Origin: Burkholderiales bacterium | Lineage (GTDB): Bacteria > Pseudomonadota > Gammaproteobacteria > Burkholderiales > Burkholderiaceae_E | Reading direction: 5' to 3' | Length of the DNA: 51,151 nt | Assembly: GCA_947487165.1 (NCBI GenBank) | Contig: CANKWX010000023.1 | Span: 1 to 51,151, forward strand | Position numbers and translations under genes: made by a program | Part shown: positions 1-9,233 of the stretch, in pieces | How the letters are laid out: every line of letters begins with the position of its first letter | How positions within the stretch are numbered: the stretch's first letter is position 1 | The notes under the pieces: model-generated | The model's database searches: none | What the model was told of the DNA's origin: nothing | What the model saw: only the letters and a program-made list of their open reading frames with translations

Positions 1-46
1 CCGCGATTATCCGTCAGCTTCGCGGGCTATCATCGCGACAAATGTC

Positions 47-53
47 AAAGGAG
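47..53 (+). promoter_or_regulatory. Ribosome binding site of the first esterase gene
   Basis: AAAGGAG lies five bases before the ATG at 59. It decides that start over a slightly earlier ATG at 42, which is in another frame and gives only a short low-complexity peptide. Confidence 0.75.
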
Positions 54-58
54 ACGCC

Positions 59-1045
59 ATGCAAACCGGTCCGCAGTCTGGTCCTCAGTCAGGTCCGCAA
101 CTCGATCCTCAGGTGCGTGATCTGCTCGCCCTGTTCGCCGGCCGCCCTGCGGTCAACACCCTGCCGGTTGATGTTGCCCGGCGCGGCTTTGCCAAGACGA
201 TGGCCGATCTGGTGCCGGTGCCGCCCGAGCCGGTGGGTGTCGACCGCCTGATCGACGGACCCGGCGGCCCCCTGCCGGTGCGCGTCTACCGCCCCGCCAG
301 TGCGGGTGCGCAGCCCCTGCCGATCATCGTGTTCTTTCATGGCGGCGGCTGGGTGGTCTGCGATGTCCAGACCCATGACGGCACCGCCCGCAGATTGAGT
401 GCGGGTGCCAATGCGGTGGTGGTCTCTGTTGATTACCGGCTCGCGCCCGAGCATCGATTCCCGGCCGCCCCCGATGATTGCGTTGCGGCCACGCGTTGGG
501 CGATGGCCCATGCCGCCGAGCTCGGCGGTGACGCTTCGCGGGTGATCGTGGCCGGCGACAGCGCCGGCGGCAATCTGGCTGCTGCGGTGGCGCTCAGTCT
601 GCGCGATGCCGGTGGCCCGGCGCTGGCCGGTCAGCTGCTGCTCTATCCGGTCACCGCGCACCACACCGCGCAGTTCGGCTCCTACAGCGAGTTTGAAAGC
701 GGTTTTGGTCTGACCCGCGATGCGATGGTCTGGTTCTGGGACCACTACCTCGGCGCCTCGCTGGATGCCGAGGCGGCCCGCAGCCTGTCGCCGCTGGCAG
801 CACCCCTGCTCGCAACCGACCTGCGCGGTCTGCCGCCGGCACTCGTCCTGACCGCGGCGGTCGATGTGCTGCGCGACGAAGGCGAGGCCTATGGCGAGCG
901 TCTGCGTGAAGCCGGAGTCAAGACCGAGATCGCACGCTGCGCCGGCATGCATCATGGTTTCTTCAGCTATGGCGGCGTACTTGATGGTGCCGATCGGGCG
1001 ATGGCGCAAGCCTGTGCCTGGATCGGCTCGCTGCCGCGCGCCTGA
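59..1045 (+). CDS. Alpha/beta-hydrolase esterase, hormone-sensitive-lipase type
   Basis: The 328-residue protein is an alpha/beta-hydrolase. It carries the oxyanion-hole motif HGGGW at residues 94-98 and the nucleophile elbow GDSAGG at 166-171, so Ser168 is the likely nucleophile. An Asp in VLRDEGEAYGERL near 269 and a His in MHHGFF near 299 complete the expected triad. This is the bacterial HSL (family IV) carboxylesterase arrangement, acting on short-chain esters. There is no signal peptide, so it is probably cytoplasmic. The Gln/Pro/Gly-rich N-terminus (residues 2-17) is low-complexity. The physiological substrate cannot be read from the sequence. It ends one base before the next start. 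Confidence 0.9.
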   Translation: MQTGPQSGPQSGPQLDPQVRDLLALFAGRPAVNTLPVDVARRGFAKTMADLVPVPPEPVGVDRLIDGPGGPLPVRVYRPASAGAQPLPIIVFFHGGGWVVCDVQTHDGTARRLSAGANAVVVSVDYRLAPEHRFPAAPDDCVAATRWAMAHAAELGGDASRVIVAGDSAGGNLAAAVALSLRDAGGPALAGQLLLYPVTAHHTAQFGSYSEFESGFGLTRDAMVWFWDHYLGASLDAEAARSLSPLAAPLLATDLRGLPPALVLTAAVDVLRDEGEAYGERLREAGVKTEIARCAGMHHGFFSYGGVLDGADRAMAQACAWIGSLPRA

Positions 1046-1046
1046 C

Positions 1047-1484
1047 ATGACCGGCCTTGGCGAGGCGCGCGAGTCGGGGCCGGCTCAGGCAGTCGTGCTG
1101 CGTGAGGACGAGATCGAATTCACCGCTATCCGGGCGCAGGGCGCCGGCGGACAGAACGTCAACAAGGTCTCGAATGCCATCCATCTGCGCTTTGATGTGA
1201 TGGCCTCGTCATTGCCCGAGGCGGTCAAGGCGCGGCTGCTGGCGCGCGCCGATACCCGCATCAGCGACGAGGGCGTGGTGGTGATCAAGGCGCAGCGTTT
1301 TCGCAGCCTCGAGAAAAATCGCGCCGATGCCATCGACCGGCTCCAGGCCATCGTTGATGCCGCGGCCACGGTGGCGCCTGAGCGGCGCGCGACCCGGCCG
1401 ACCGCGGGCGCCAAACGCAAGCGGGTCGACGAGAAAGTGCTGCGCGGCAAGGTCAAGGCGCTGCGCGGGCGGGTCGAGGGCTGA
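1047..1484 (+). CDS. arfB: Alternative ribosome-rescue factor ArfB (YaeJ-type peptidyl-tRNA hydrolase)
   Basis: This 145-residue protein has the class-I release-factor catalytic motif GGQ (in AQGAGGQNVNKVSNA) near residue 35. Its C-terminal tail is very basic (TAGAKRKRVDEKVLRGKVKALRGR), as expected for the part of ArfB that enters the empty mRNA channel. ArfB hydrolyses peptidyl-tRNA on stalled non-stop ribosomes. I chose the ATG at 1047, just after the TGA of the upstream esterase; the frame is open further upstream, but that part overlaps the esterase and does not resemble the family. Its 3' end overlaps the convergent peroxidase gene by 32 bp. Confidence 0.92.
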   Translation: MTGLGEARESGPAQAVVLREDEIEFTAIRAQGAGGQNVNKVSNAIHLRFDVMASSLPEAVKARLLARADTRISDEGVVVIKAQRFRSLEKNRADAIDRLQAIVDAAATVAPERRATRPTAGAKRKRVDEKVLRGKVKALRGRVEG

Positions 1485-2757
1485 GCGGGTCGACGACTTG
1501 GGGCCGGCGTTCGGGTTCCGAGAGCGTGCGCAGGAACGCGACCAGGTCGGCCGAGGCCTGCGCATCGAGACGCAGCGGTTGCAGCAGCGATTCGCCGTCG
1601 GCATGCAGGCGTTCGAGGTCGATCTCCGAGTAATGGCGCACCACGTCGGCCAGGGCTGGCAGGCTGCCGTCGTGCCCGTAGGGCGCGGTCAGCAGGGCAG
1701 CGCGCAGTCCGGGCACCCTGAATTCGCCGAAATTGCGGTGCGCGGGGGCGAGGTGGCGGGTGCGGACTGCCGGGTCATCGACGGTATTGCCGGGCGCGGT
1801 CGAATCGATGAATGGCCCGAGCCGGTTGTAGGGATCGTTCAGCACCGCCTTCACGCCGGCATGCCGCCCTGGATCGGGCCGGCTGGCATTGACCATGAAG
1901 GGCCGCCCGATGTCATGGAATTCGCCGTTGCTGAAGGCCGGCCCGAGATGACAGAGGTTGCAGCGGCCGCGGCCAACGAAAAGCTTCAGACCGCGCAGGG
2001 CATCGCCCGGATAGTCGGCGGTCGCGCCAGAGTCGCCGCGCGCCAGGGCATCGCGCAGGGTGTCGAAGCGTGTGCGTGGCGACTCGAGGGTTTCTAGGTA
2101 GGCGGCCAGGGCTTTGGCGATGTCGACGCGCAGGCGGGTCGGATCGGGGTTGGGGTCAAGCAAACGATAACGCGCCGACAGATCGGGATCGCCCGCCATC
2201 AGCGCGGCCAGCGCCGACGGCCCGGCGCCCATTTCGCGGTCATCGCCAAGCGGGCGCAGCACGAAGGCCCAGAGCGAATCGGCTGCGCCGTCCCAGCCGA
2301 ACCAGTGCTGCAGCCGGACATCGAACAGACCCTGGGCATTGCGGTCGAGCGGCCCGCCGTGGGCAGCGACACTGCGTGCCAGGCCATCGGCAAAGCCACG
2401 CTCGGGCTGATGGCAGCTGATGCAGGCACGCTTGCCGTCGGCCGACAGGCGCGGATCGGCAAAGAGCCGGCGGCCGAGTTCGATCGCAGCGGGTTGTCCC
2501 GAGAAGCGGTTGCCCGGATCGGGCGTGAAGGCGATCGGCCAGGGGCCGTGCGAAACGATGGCGGCGATCTCGTCGGCAGAGAGCGTGGTGGACATCGTCG
2601 CCGATGAGGTGGCTGCTGTCTGCGCCAAAAAAGGCGCCGGGCTCGCGGATGATGAGGCTGGCAATGGCGCGGTGCCAACAGACCGGCACGCCGGCAGCAC
2701 CACCAGCGCCAGCGCAATCATCGTCGCCGGTATCAGCCGCAGCAGGTAGCCGCCCAT
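1453..2757 (-). CDS. Di-haem cytochrome c peroxidase / MauG-like lipoprotein
   Basis: The 434-residue protein begins with a hydrophobic leader ending in LPAC, a plausible lipobox with Cys24, so it is probably an outer-facing periplasmic lipoprotein. Two haem-attachment motifs are visible, CISCH at residues 112-116 and CNLCH at 266-270, spaced as in the bacterial cytochrome c peroxidase/MauG family. Members reduce peroxide or carry out oxidative modification of proteins using two c-type haems. The start lies five bases beyond the stop of the upstream amidohydrolase gene, so the two are almost certainly co-transcribed. The last codons overlap the convergent arfB gene. Peroxidase versus MauG-like function cannot be separated here. 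Confidence 0.88.
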   Translation of the reverse strand: MGGYLLRLIPATMIALALVVLPACRSVGTAPLPASSSASPAPFLAQTAATSSATMSTTLSADEIAAIVSHGPWPIAFTPDPGNRFSGQPAAIELGRRLFADPRLSADGKRACISCHQPERGFADGLARSVAAHGGPLDRNAQGLFDVRLQHWFGWDGAADSLWAFVLRPLGDDREMGAGPSALAALMAGDPDLSARYRLLDPNPDPTRLRVDIAKALAAYLETLESPRTRFDTLRDALARGDSGATADYPGDALRGLKLFVGRGRCNLCHLGPAFSNGEFHDIGRPFMVNASRPDPGRHAGVKAVLNDPYNRLGPFIDSTAPGNTVDDPAVRTRHLAPAHRNFGEFRVPGLRAALLTAPYGHDGSLPALADVVRHYSEIDLERLHADGESLLQPLRLDAQASADLVAFLRTLSEPERRPQVVDPLSPRPARAAP

Positions 2758-2761
2758 CGCG

Positions 2762-4132
2762 TCAGCGCACCGTGAGGTCCTGAGTCAGGCGCAGCGGGCG
2801 GCCGTCGGCCTGCATCTCGAAGACCAGCTGCCAGCGCCCCGGCATGTGAAAGACCAGCCCGTCGGCCCGCATCAGCGTGCTTGGCCGACCGGTGAGCGAG
2901 GGGCGGTAGTTCATGCCGTGCTGATGCTCGGGCATCCAGGCATCGACCTGCAGACGGTCGATGGTCGTGCCTCCACTGCGCGGACACACCTCGAATTCGA
3001 CCGAAAACGGCTTGCCGACCGCGATCGGCTGGGGCTTGGCGCGCCAGGCGATCTCGACACCGGCGCCGGTGATCAGACCGCTGACCAGCCTGCCGGCCGC
3101 GGATGGGTCGGCATCGGCCGTCGGCATTGCAAGGCTTGCCGGACAACTCGGCCGCGAGGCAGCCGCCGCTGGGCTGTTGCCTGCAACCGCCGCCGCAGCG
3201 GGAGCGGCCCCGCCGCTGCTTGCGCTGCGCCAGGCATCAGGTCTGGGCCCTGTGGCCAGCATGGCCTCGGCATTGCGATAGGCGATGCGCTCGGCAAGCT
3301 CTGGGGGCAGCTCGGCCAGCCAGGCGCGCGCCCAGGCGGCATGCTCGGTGACATACCACCAGCGTTCGGGGGCGAAGGTATCGGTGCCCAGCATGAAGCG
3401 TTCGGGGAAGGCATCGAAGGCATCGCGCCAGGCCGGGTTCACCTTGCCGCCACTGGCCGGGTCGCTGCGAAAGGCCAGGTCGGCCCATAGCGCCGAATAG
3501 CGGCCGAGCAGGGTCTTCACATCGGCCGGCGCCGCAAAGCCGCCGTGGGCCCACAGGATGCGGGCCTTGGGGTCCTGACGAAACACCCGCTCGACCGCCT
3601 CGGCGTCACCATGCAGATGCAGCAGCAGACCATTGTCGCGGGCGAGCTCGACCACCCGGCGCATGACCGGCAGGTCGGCATCGGCGCCATAGACATGGAA
3701 CTCGCCGATCGCGGCATAGCGGTAGCGCGCCAGGCGCGACTCGAGGTGCGTAATGATCGTGGGGTCGCGCACCCAGGTGCCGATCTCGCTGCGCGTGCGA
3801 TAGGGCCGCAGCGAGGGCACGATCAGGTCGGGCGCTTCATTGAACAGCAGCTGCGTGCCGTCGTCGGATGAACTCGACACCATGGCGCGGCGCAGCCCCG
3901 CCTTGCGCAGCAGGCCGACCGCCTCACGCGGCGGGATGGTCTGCACCGCGTCCTGGCTGTAGTGGATGTGGGCATCGAAGATCGGCAGTTCGGCGGCCCG
4001 CGCCTGCGGGCTCGCCAGCAGGCCGAGGACCGTGCCGATTGCAAGGAGCAGGGCGAGCGTGATGACCTGTGGTGATTGCGGCGCAGCCTGTGCGCGGCCG
4101 GCGGGGGTGATGCTCGGCGCAGTCGTCGTCAT
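2762..4132 (-). CDS. Exported amidohydrolase fused to a YtkA/FixH-like domain
   Basis: The 456-residue protein has a membrane leader (residues about 22-46, ending ARA). An amidohydrolase-2 TIM barrel follows: FDAHIH with His55 and His57, LLLHLHGD near 185, ILWAHGGF near 210 and LGTDTF near 265, all consistent with metal ligands. After an Ala-rich linker (about 300-340) comes a beta-rich C-terminal domain with the pattern DAWMPEHQHGMNY ... FHMPGRWQLVFEM, which resembles YtkA/FixH-like domains found beside copper and respiratory genes. The fusion is unusual. It sits between an RND-pump relic and a di-haem peroxidase, suggesting periplasmic metal or redox physiology. The substrate is unknown. 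Confidence 0.78.
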   Translation of the reverse strand: MTTTAPSITPAGRAQAAPQSPQVITLALLLAIGTVLGLLASPQARAAELPIFDAHIHYSQDAVQTIPPREAVGLLRKAGLRRAMVSSSSDDGTQLLFNEAPDLIVPSLRPYRTRSEIGTWVRDPTIITHLESRLARYRYAAIGEFHVYGADADLPVMRRVVELARDNGLLLHLHGDAEAVERVFRQDPKARILWAHGGFAAPADVKTLLGRYSALWADLAFRSDPASGGKVNPAWRDAFDAFPERFMLGTDTFAPERWWYVTEHAAWARAWLAELPPELAERIAYRNAEAMLATGPRPDAWRSASSGGAAPAAAAVAGNSPAAAASRPSCPASLAMPTADADPSAAGRLVSGLITGAGVEIAWRAKPQPIAVGKPFSVEFEVCPRSGGTTIDRLQVDAWMPEHQHGMNYRPSLTGRPSTLMRADGLVFHMPGRWQLVFEMQADGRPLRLTQDLTVR

Positions 4133-4165
4133 GAGCGTTGCCTCGGTGCAGGAAGGGTCGATGCC

Positions 4166-4318
4166 TCAGTGCATCGGCAGGGCATCTCCCGAAGCGAGCG
4201 AGGCCGGCCAACGCATGGCGATCATAAGGTAAAGCGCCGGCAGTACGATGAGGGTGAGCAGTGTGGCGCTCACCGGCCCGCCGATCACCACCACTGCGAG
4301 CGGGCGCTGAGTGATCAT
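4166..4318 (-). pseudogene. C-terminal relic of a heavy-metal RND efflux pump (CzcA/CusA type)
   Basis: The stretch encodes QRPLAVVVIGGPVSATLLTL followed by IVLPALYLMIAMRWPA. This closely resembles the last transmembrane helix of CzcA/CusA-family RND transporters, whose C-termini typically read QRPLA-VVIGG-ATLLTL-VLPALY. The remaining 1,000 or so residues are absent: upstream on the same strand, 20 bases away, is the end of a sugar-acid dehydratase gene. The fragment is in the same direction as the amidohydrolase and peroxidase genes, so it looks like the stump of an operon whose front was replaced by the sugar-acid locus. It is open from 4363, but the homologous part begins near 4318. Confidence 0.75.
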
Positions 4319-4338
4319 CGACCTGCCTCGGGCAGACC

Positions 4339-5871
4339 TCACATCACCGCGCCGAGATACCACGGCACGAACTCCTCCTGCCCCATGCCGAGTGCTTCGC
4401 TGCGGCTGGCCTGCCCCGAGGCCACCCGCAGGATCGTCTCGAAGATTTCACGCCCTTTTTCCTGGACGGTGACCTTGCCATCGATGATCCCGCCGCAGTT
4501 GATGTCCATGTCGTCCGACATGCGCTCAAAGAGCCCGGTATTGGTGGCCAGCTTGATCGACGGGCTCGGGCGGCAGCCATAGACCGAGCCGCGCCCGGTG
4601 GTGAAGCACACCAGATTGGCGCCGCCGGCGACCTGGCCGGTGGCCGACACCGGGTCATAGCCCGGGGTATCCATGTAGACGAAGCCCTTTGCACTGACCG
4701 CTTCGGCGTACTCGTACACATCGACCAGGTTGGTGGTGCCGCCCTTGGCCACCGCGCCCAGCGATTTTTCAAGGATGGTGGTCAGACCGCCGGCCTTGTT
4801 GCCCGGCGTGGGGTTGTTATCCATGCTGCCTTCATTGCGCTCGCAATACGACTCCCACCAGCGGATGCGCGCGATCAGCTTGTCAGCCACTGCCTGCGAC
4901 ACTGCGCGTCGGGTGAGCAGGTGCTCGGCGCCATAGATTTCCGGGGTTTCCGACAGGATCACCGTGCCGCCGTGGGCCACCAGCAAGTCGCAGGCCGCGC
5001 CAAGCGCCGGGTTGGCGGTGATACCCGAGTAGCCGTCCGATCCGCCGCATTGCAAACCGATGGTGAGATGGCTGGCAGGCACCGGTGTGCGCTGCAGGGC
5101 ATTGGCCTGCGGCAGCATCGATTCGACTGCGGTAATGGCGGCGGCCACCGTCTTGCGCGTGCCGCCTTCGGTCTGGATCACCAGCGGCTTGAGCAGCGGC
5201 GATTCGTCGAGTTGCTGCGCGGCAAAGAGTGCATCCATCTGATTGGCTTCGCAGCCCAGTCCGATGATCACCACGCCTGCGAAATTGGCATGCCGAACAT
5301 AGCCGGCAATGGTTCGGCGCAGCAGATCCATGCCCTTGCCGTTGGAGTCCATGCCGCAACCCACGCTGTGGGTAATCGGCACGATGCCATCGACATTCGG
5401 CCAGGCGGCAAGCCGCTCGGGCGTGAAATGCGCGGCCACGAATTTCGAGACGCTCGCCGAGCAGTTCACCGTCGAGATCACGCCGATGTAGTTGCGGGTC
5501 GCAACCCGGCCATCGGGGCGGCGGTAACCCATGAAACTCGCCGGCTCGCTCACCGTCGGGGTGGGCTTCACATCGACACCGACTGCATAGTCGCGCTCGA
5601 AGGTCTCGAAGGCGAGGTTGTGGGTATGCACATGCTGGCCGGCGGCGATGTCGCTCATGGCGAAGCCGATGATCTGCCCATAACGGCGCACTGGCGCACC
5701 GCGTGCGATCGCGCGGGTGGCCAGTTTGTGCCCGGCTGGAATGGGGTCGACGCACGCGAGGTTTTCGTCGGCCAGATGTGCGCCGGCTGCGAGCGGGCGG
5801 GCGGCGATCACGACCTCATCGATCGGATGAAGGCGCAGCACCGGCTTGCGAATGAGTGAAAGGGTGGTCAT
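4339..5871 (-). CDS. UxaA-family sugar-acid dehydratase (altronate/galactarate dehydratase type)
   Basis: About 510 residues, the normal length of full UxaA/GarD proteins. The N-terminal SAF-like domain (about residues 1-95) is followed by the large catalytic region. Landmarks are ISTVNCSASVSKFVA, ITHSVGCGMDSNGKGMDLLR, IIGLGCEANQMDALFAA, GLQCGGSDGYSGITANPALG and, near the end, YGCRPSPSIKLATNT and INCGGIIDG. The conserved cysteines fit the Fe-dependent dehydratase core. Such enzymes convert altronate, galactarate or related sugar acids to 2-keto-3-deoxy acids. It is divergent from an HpcH/HpaI aldolase that could cleave the product. A second in-frame ATG at 5883 adds four residues. The exact substrate is not resolved. 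Confidence 0.87.
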   Translation of the reverse strand: MTTLSLIRKPVLRLHPIDEVVIAARPLAAGAHLADENLACVDPIPAGHKLATRAIARGAPVRRYGQIIGFAMSDIAAGQHVHTHNLAFETFERDYAVGVDVKPTPTVSEPASFMGYRRPDGRVATRNYIGVISTVNCSASVSKFVAAHFTPERLAAWPNVDGIVPITHSVGCGMDSNGKGMDLLRRTIAGYVRHANFAGVVIIGLGCEANQMDALFAAQQLDESPLLKPLVIQTEGGTRKTVAAAITAVESMLPQANALQRTPVPASHLTIGLQCGGSDGYSGITANPALGAACDLLVAHGGTVILSETPEIYGAEHLLTRRAVSQAVADKLIARIRWWESYCERNEGSMDNNPTPGNKAGGLTTILEKSLGAVAKGGTTNLVDVYEYAEAVSAKGFVYMDTPGYDPVSATGQVAGGANLVCFTTGRGSVYGCRPSPSIKLATNTGLFERMSDDMDINCGGIIDGKVTVQEKGREIFETILRVASGQASRSEALGMGQEEFVPWYLGAVM

Positions 5872-5977
5872 GGCGGCAGGCATGTCGATGGCAGTGGCCT
5901 CACGTTACCATCGCCTCTTGCCGGCCCAACCCGCCGGGCAGCGCATTCAGACCCATCCACTTCGAGGACGACACGCC

Positions 5978-6754
5978 ATGCAACTCCCCGTCAATGCCTT
6001 CAAGCATGCGCTGGCCGCCGGCAAGCCGCAGATCGGACTGTGGTCAAGCCTGTCATCGCATCTCACGGTTGAATTGATTGCAGGCGCCGGCTTCGACTGG
6101 ATCCTGCTTGACATGGAGCACGCACCCAACGACCTTGAGTCGATTCATACCCAGTTGCAGGCGGCTTCGGCCTATCCGACCCAGCCGGTGGTGCGGGTGC
6201 CCTGGAACGACATGGTGATGCTCAAGCGGGTGCTCGACGTCGGCGCCCAGACCGTGCTGATTCCGATGATCGATACGCCCGAGCAGGCGCGCGAAGCCGT
6301 GTCCTATACCCGCTATCCGCCCAAGGGCGTGCGCGGCATGGGCGGCACGACCCGCGCCACACGTTATGGACGCATCAAGAATTATCCGCAGGGGGTCGAG
6401 CGCGAACTGTGCGTGCTGCTGCAGGTCGAGTCCGCGCAGGCGCTCGACAACCTGGAAGCGATTGCGGCGGTCGACGGCGTTGACGGCATCTTCATCGGGC
6501 CGGCCGATCTGCATGCCTCCTTCGGTCATGCCGGCGAGGGGCATCATCCCGAGGTCTGGCCGAAGATCGAAGACGCCATTCGGCGCATCCGTGCTGCCGG
6601 CAAGGCGCCGGGCTTTTTGACGCCGGTCGAGGCCGATTCGCAACGCATCCTTGAAGTGGGCGGCCTCTTCGTGGCGGTCGGCACCGACGCCAATCTGCTT
6701 GTGCGCGGCGCCGATGCGCTGTGCGCGCGATTCAAAGCGGGTGCCGGCGCCTGA
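5978..6754 (+). CDS. HpcH/HpaI-family aldolase (2-keto-3-deoxy-sugar-acid aldolase)
   Basis: The 258-residue protein matches class II pyruvate aldolases such as GarL and HpaI in length and motifs: GLWSSLSSHLTVELIAGAGFD, DWILLDMEHAPND, RVPWNDMVMLKRVLDVGAQ, PPKGVRGMGG, LLQVESAQALDNLEAI and IFIGPADLHASFG. Glu in QVES and Asp in PADL are the family's divalent-metal ligands. It would cleave a 2-keto-3-deoxy acid to pyruvate and an aldehyde such as tartronate semialdehyde. I chose ATG 5978 because the family starts there; an upstream in-frame ATG at 5846 overlaps the divergent dehydratase. The divergent pairing suggests shared regulation from about 5872-5977. Confidence 0.9.
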   Translation: MQLPVNAFKHALAAGKPQIGLWSSLSSHLTVELIAGAGFDWILLDMEHAPNDLESIHTQLQAASAYPTQPVVRVPWNDMVMLKRVLDVGAQTVLIPMIDTPEQAREAVSYTRYPPKGVRGMGGTTRATRYGRIKNYPQGVERELCVLLQVESAQALDNLEAIAAVDGVDGIFIGPADLHASFGHAGEGHHPEVWPKIEDAIRRIRAAGKAPGFLTPVEADSQRILEVGGLFVAVGTDANLLVRGADALCARFKAGAGA

Positions 6755-6771
6755 AGGATTCCGCCCGATGC

Positions 6772-7065
6772 TCAGGCCGAATAGCCAGCCTCCCGCTGGT
6801 GGCGGGTCGCGAGGATCAGCACGGCATCTTCGGCGTGCTCGACGCTGTAAAGCGCGACATAGCCGGTTTTCCCGCGCGAGATGATCAGCTCCCTCAACCC
6901 GTCGCTCAAGGGGCGCCCAATGAAGGGATGTCGGACGAGCAGTCCGATCGCTTCGGCTATCAGGTCAAGGGTTTCGGTAGCTGCCTGCGGGTCTGCTTCG
7001 GCCAGAAAATCGGTCAGCCGCTCGAGATCTGCGACCGCGCGAGACGAGTAACTCAGCGTCGCCAA
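6772..7065 (-). CDS. ParE/RelE-family toxin
   Basis: The 97-residue protein has the ParE/RelE fold signature: LSYSSRAVADLERLTDFL at the N-terminus, PFIGRPLSDGLREL in the middle, and YVALYSVEHAEDAVLILATRHQREAGY at the end. Toxins of this superfamily either poison gyrase or cut mRNA; this one is closer to ParE by its C-terminal RHQRE-GY pattern. It overlaps the upstream antitoxin gene by 13 bp, as expected for a co-translated pair. It sits between two sugar-acid genes to which it has no metabolic relation. Confidence 0.88.
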   Translation of the reverse strand: MATLSYSSRAVADLERLTDFLAEADPQAATETLDLIAEAIGLLVRHPFIGRPLSDGLRELIISRGKTGYVALYSVEHAEDAVLILATRHQREAGYSA

Positions 7066-7337
7066 GACTTGGCTTTCGGTTTTGCGATTTTTTTTCCTGC
7101 GATGCGGGCGGTCAGATAGGCGCTGACCTCGGTCGGGTCATAGCCCTTGCCGGACTTGCGCATCAGCGCTCGTGCCGCCGTCGCCTCTTGAATGAACGCT
7201 GCGCGTTGCTCGGCCGCGGTCGCGGCGTGCTCGATGGCGTCGATCATGAATGCATGGGGCGAGACGCCCTGACGATCTGCAGCAGCGCGGGCGCGTTCCT
7301 TCAGCTCGTCCGAAAGTTTCAGGGAGGTTGTCGCCAC
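7053..7337 (-). CDS. Antitoxin of the ParE-type pair (ribbon-helix-helix type)
   Basis: The 94-residue protein opens with TSLKLSDELKERARAAADRQGVSPHAF, a typical ribbon-helix-helix DNA-binding N-terminus (strand then two helices). The C-terminal half is charged and ends KKIAKPKAKSWRR, probably the flexible toxin-wrapping region. It precedes and overlaps the ParE-like toxin gene. A perfect inverted repeat lies 33 bp upstream of its start and is the probable autoregulatory operator. Confidence 0.86.
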   Translation of the reverse strand: MATTSLKLSDELKERARAAADRQGVSPHAFMIDAIEHAATAAEQRAAFIQEATAARALMRKSGKGYDPTEVSAYLTARIAGKKIAKPKAKSWRR

Positions 7338-7370
7338 AGCATCGCCTCATGGGTTTGAAGTTGTTACGAA

Positions 7371-7392
7371 CGGTGTTACTAAGGTAACACCG
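7371..7392. promoter_or_regulatory. Palindromic operator of the ParE/RHH toxin-antitoxin pair
   Basis: Nine-base arms CGGTGTTAC (7371-7379) and GTAACACCG (7384-7392) flank TAAG. A further GTTAC lies at 7363-7367. The site is just upstream of the antitoxin start, on the side where RHH antitoxins bind to repress their own operon. No T-run follows on either strand, so a terminator for the upstream dehydratase gene is less likely. Confidence 0.6.
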
Positions 7393-7407
7393 AAGGCCCC
7401 GCTCGCT

Positions 7408-9150
<1,743 letters not shown>

Positions 9151-9233
9151 GGTGGCAGTCTCGATGGGAAAGCAGCAATCCTAGCTGGTGCGCGTCTGGC
9201 TGCCGGGCTCGGCATCACTCTGGACTCGGCGTG

